Position numbers and translations under genes: made by a program. A stretch of 64,000 nucleotides of DNA, taken from an uncultured Acetatifactor sp. (GTDB lineage Bacteria > Bacillota > Clostridia > Lachnospirales > Lachnospiraceae). The DNA is taken from assembly GCF_910585425.1 (NCBI RefSeq), contig NZ_CAJUCP010000011.1, positions 1-64,000 on the forward strand. The letters run 5' to 3'. Positions 62,901-64,000 of this stretch are shown one piece after another; position 1 is the first letter of the stretch, and the number at the start of each line of letters is the position of its first letter. The notes under the pieces were generated by a model. It was not told where the DNA came from and searched no databases. It saw nothing but the letters and a program-made list of their open reading frames with translations.

Positions 62901-63082
62901 TGCTGCAGTGGAAAAGGCGCGTGCCCAGGCGCTTGTTCGTCCTGACGGCGGCGCTGTACGGCCTGCTTGCCTTCGCCCTGTTCCTGCTGTTCTACCCGGT
63001 GCTGGCGGGCCAGCTGGTGGAGGCCTCCTTCGTGGCCAGGTATCTGCGCTGGCTCCCCGGCTGGGTGCTGACGGCCCGGTGA
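59957..63082 (+). CDS. double membrane glycosyltransferase: ALG6/8-like half fused to PMT (GT39)-like half
   Basis: A 1041-residue multi-pass protein. The N-terminal half (about 1-440) has about ten helices and GT-C landmarks: acidic loop FGTDTACFAAWAERIWE, DYPPGYLYVLW, SSVWGQVDSLTAL and FLVKPQMLLLG. The second half (about 455-1041) is a protein-O-mannosyltransferase-like enzyme with FDEIYHGRTAYEF (Asp623-Glu624), THPPLGK (His645) and KWTGIYAG. Both halves keep their putative catalytic acids. They likely move sugars from polyprenyl-phosphate donors onto extracytoplasmic acceptors. The junction (about 425-455) is Pro-rich. TATAAT at 59906-59911 may be the -10 box, and AAGGAAAG precedes the ATG. 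Confidence 0.88.
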   Translation: MIIIHLAALSGILLMGACWIASGRNRSAPGAGGFAALFLAALALRLAAAALSKGFGTDTACFAAWAERIWEVGPGGFYDPDVFSDYPPGYLYVLWLLGGIRRLLGIGHYSAAHLVLLKLPSILCDLACGWLLCREAGKRLSARHAFFLCAAYLFHPAILLNSSVWGQVDSLTALAAVFLCVSLIRGRMYAAYIAFGLGFLVKPQMLLLGPVLLVGTIDRILAGRRNGDRAASFMPELLHCLFQCLSVALGGVILCLPFGLAKVVAQLLDTLGSYPYAAVNACNLWGLLGLNWVSQDDAFWGIPYRHFGALAIAAAVALTVLLGLRGRGSREKYPFLAAFTVITVFLFSVRMHERYLYPALALLMLAYICRPVTGTYVCLSCFGALHFYNTAWVLFFYDPGTYDRRSASILLVSAGMLFCGALFYRTAYRHYSGQDRPESPPLPAPAFQKGFPGTPPRRSPGRLALNRADILCMLAITAVYGCFALYDLGERQAPVTRLDMVQGQSIELSFGSGAPASLSYYIAPWQDRTFLMEGKGESDPNWSYLGELSMQNVFTWQETVFQVSAAHLRLTLQDAQAAPIELVFRDAAGNILVPENASDYPALFDEQELYPDAFTFRNGMYFDEIYHGRTAYEFLHGLTSYENTHPPLGKIFIAMGVALFGMNPFGWRIMGTLFGIAMVPVVYLFARRIARETLPAALACMLFAFDFMHFTQTRIATIDTYVTFFVILMYLFMYRYVTLSFYDTPLKKTWLPLGACGVCMGLGIASKWTGIYAGAGLGLLFFSALYRRYREYLYAKADPEGQSGGISHAHILRCFRGYAWRTIAFCLVFFVAVPAAIYLLSYLPFRDYGDRGLLGRMLYNQSTMFSYHSTLVSDHPYASAWYEWPVISRPIWYYSRVVTQTAQGGLREGISAFGNPAVWWAGIPAFLYMVWLWLGRKDRNAAFLTVGYLAQYLPWFFVTRDTFIYHYFPSVAFVVLMVMYGLLQWKRRVPRRLFVLTAALYGLLAFALFLLFYPVLAGQLVEASFVARYLRWLPGWVLTAR

Positions 63083-63122
63083 AGACATGGGTATGGCCGC
63101 TGCCTTGATTCTGCTGCTCTGT

Positions 63123-63218
63123 CGGAGCCAATCTGTTCCGGTGTCAATCTGCGCCGGAGTGCGTCTGTTCCGGTTTCAATCTGCGCCGGAGCCAATCTGT
63201 TCCGGTGTCCGTCTGCGC
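63123..63218. repeat. six tandem 16-bp units between converging genes
   Basis: Units begin at 63123, 63139, 63155, 63171, 63187 and 63203. Odd units read like CGGAGCCAATCTGTTC and even units like CGGTGTCAATCTGCGC, so the array is also three 32-bp repeats. It fills the gap between the glycosyltransferase and spoIIP stop codons. No protein-coding signal was seen. The CCGG at each border allows several alternative stem-loops. Confidence 0.85.
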
Positions 63219-63240
63219 CGGAACGGACGCCGCCCGGTCT

Positions 63241-64000
63241 CTACTCCGCCGGGGCGTTCCCGGACTGGCCGCTTCCGGACAGCACCAGGTCCAGGATATG
63301 GGCCAGGGGATCGCAGGCGTTCATGACCTCCTCCAGGGTATTGTTCTGGGCCCCCAGCTCGATGAGCAGGGATTTGGGCCGCAGGTGCATGTTGTAGCGG
63401 TATCCTCTCAGATAGATCCGCCTGGTGAGGTTCGGATAGTATTCCATGGCTGTCTTCTGCATCTGGAAGGAGAAGGCCAGGTTGCTGTCCAGGTTCTCAT
63501 TGTACAGGTAGGAGATGTTGCCCGTCTTCTTGGTCCGGGACAGGCCGTTGAAGAACATGAACCTGGCCGTGGGCCTGCCGTCCAGGTCCATCACCAGGCG
63601 GGTGCCCTCCGGCATTGCGTCCCTGTGCAGGTCGATCACCACCTGGATGGAGGGATATTGCTGCAGCAGCGCCTCCAGGTCTCCCAGCGCCACCGCATAG
63701 GAATCGTCCCTGGATTCCGTGTCATATTGCCCCAGATGATGGAGCACCTGATAACCGTACTCCTCCGTCAGGATGGTGGTCAGCCTCTCCCCCACGCCCA
63801 TGATGGTCTCCGACATGTCCCCGGGCGTGGAATCCGCGAATTCCTCATGGGCATGGGTGTGGTAGATGAGAATCTGCGGCCCCTCCGCGTCCTTGGATAT
63901 GGTCATGTCCTGCCCCATCAGTTTATGTACGTCCAACTGGTCGCTGCCCGCCACGGTGTTGGCATCCACGGTGTAGAACTGCTGTATCAGCGTCTCGTAG
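63241..64000 (-). CDS. spoIIP: stage II sporulation protein P (5' end beyond the window)
   Basis: The C-terminal 252 codons of SpoIIP, the peptidoglycan amidase/endopeptidase that with SpoIID and SpoIIM thins the septum during engulfment. Zinc-binding and catalytic landmarks are visible: QILIYHTHAHEEF, VIDLHRDAMPEG, and the late LIELGAQNNTLEEV with the catalytic Glu. The frame stays open to the window edge, where it reads ETLIQQFYTVDANTV, so the gene begins outside. Its presence supports a spore-forming clostridium. Confidence 0.93.
   Translation of the reverse strand, partial: YETLIQQFYTVDANTVAGSDQLDVHKLMGQDMTISKDAEGPQILIYHTHAHEEFADSTPGDMSETIMGVGERLTTILTEEYGYQVLHHLGQYDTESRDDSYAVALGDLEALLQQYPSIQVVIDLHRDAMPEGTRLVMDLDGRPTARFMFFNGLSRTKKTGNISYLYNENLDSNLAFSFQMQKTAMEYYPNLTRRIYLRGYRYNMHLRPKSLLIELGAQNNTLEEVMNACDPLAHILDLVLSGSGQSGNAPAE

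Noticed and set aside
63123..63218. 16-bp array considered as CRISPR or as the start of a small gene
   Set aside because: There are no spacers between units. The open frame across it lacks a ribosome site and reads as Arg/Pro/Ser repeats.
1..64000. tRNA genes
   Set aside because: Apart from the tRNA-like ends of ssrA and their degenerate copy, I found no T-arm plus acceptor combination that would support a tRNA.

Overview
The window reads as chromosome of a GC-rich, spore-forming, Gram-positive gut anaerobe, most likely a Lachnospiraceae member (Clostridia). The evidence is a SpoIIP gene at the right edge, lipoprotein-type binding proteins throughout, Firmicutes-style promoters and AGGAGG ribosome sites, and a dense set of ABC importers. 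Species level cannot be read from the sequence. About 45 genes are called. No CRISPR array, tRNA gene or insertion sequence was found.

Left part (1-11.4 kb, mostly minus strand): two complete tandem consensus promoters, plus a third -35 box at the edge, point off the left end and look like rRNA-operon promoters. Then come a small lipoprotein, the ribosome-rescue GTPase HflX, a two-component pair and a membrane protein of unknown function. A ribosome-rescue/RNA-decay block follows: ssrA (tmRNA), smpB and rnr, then secG. One strong promoter appears to drive two tiny protein genes and the tmRNA together. A close paralogue of the first tiny gene lies downstream of ssrA, and a degenerate copy of the tmRNA 3' end lies between them. 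A NodB-type deacetylase and a Uma2-family gene close the section.

Centre-left (11.6-30 kb): two complete oligopeptide (Opp-type) ABC importers are transcribed away from each other with a lone tyrosine recombinase between them. Both are heavily modified, in complementary ways. System 1 (minus) has a roughly 280-residue outer loop in OppB, a roughly 245-residue coiled-coil insertion in its OppD-like ATPase, and two membrane helices at the end of OppF. System 2 (plus) carries a seven-repeat RCC1-type beta-propeller in the OppC outer loop and a roughly 190-residue helical insertion in its OppF-like ATPase. Their promoters share a 19-bp identical block in inverted orientation flanking the recombinase gene. 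That block holds the -10 box but not the -35 box, so inversion between the copies would exchange -35 boxes between the operons.

Centre (30-44 kb): enolase and phosphoglycerate mutase (glycolysis), a DUF4143-type ATPase, and a unit encoding a giant secreted M60-like metallopeptidase with a dockerin, a translationally coupled membrane-anchored protein with a cohesin-like domain, and a ferredoxin-type aldo/keto reductase. A cation diffusion facilitator and a YgjP-type metallopeptidase follow on the plus strand.

Right part (44.3-64 kb): a 10-kb minus-strand operon mixes two binding proteins fused to propeller-like domains, two sugar-type ABC permeases, an HlyD-like adaptor and a two-helix MacB-like protein, with no ATPase. 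An imperfect palindrome sits at its promoter. Then come a PHP-domain gene, an ABC exporter (1129-residue coiled-coil FtsX-type permease plus ATPase), a double-length glycosyltransferase joining an ALG6/8-like half to a PMT-like half, a six-unit 16-bp tandem repeat, and the 3' part of spoIIP.
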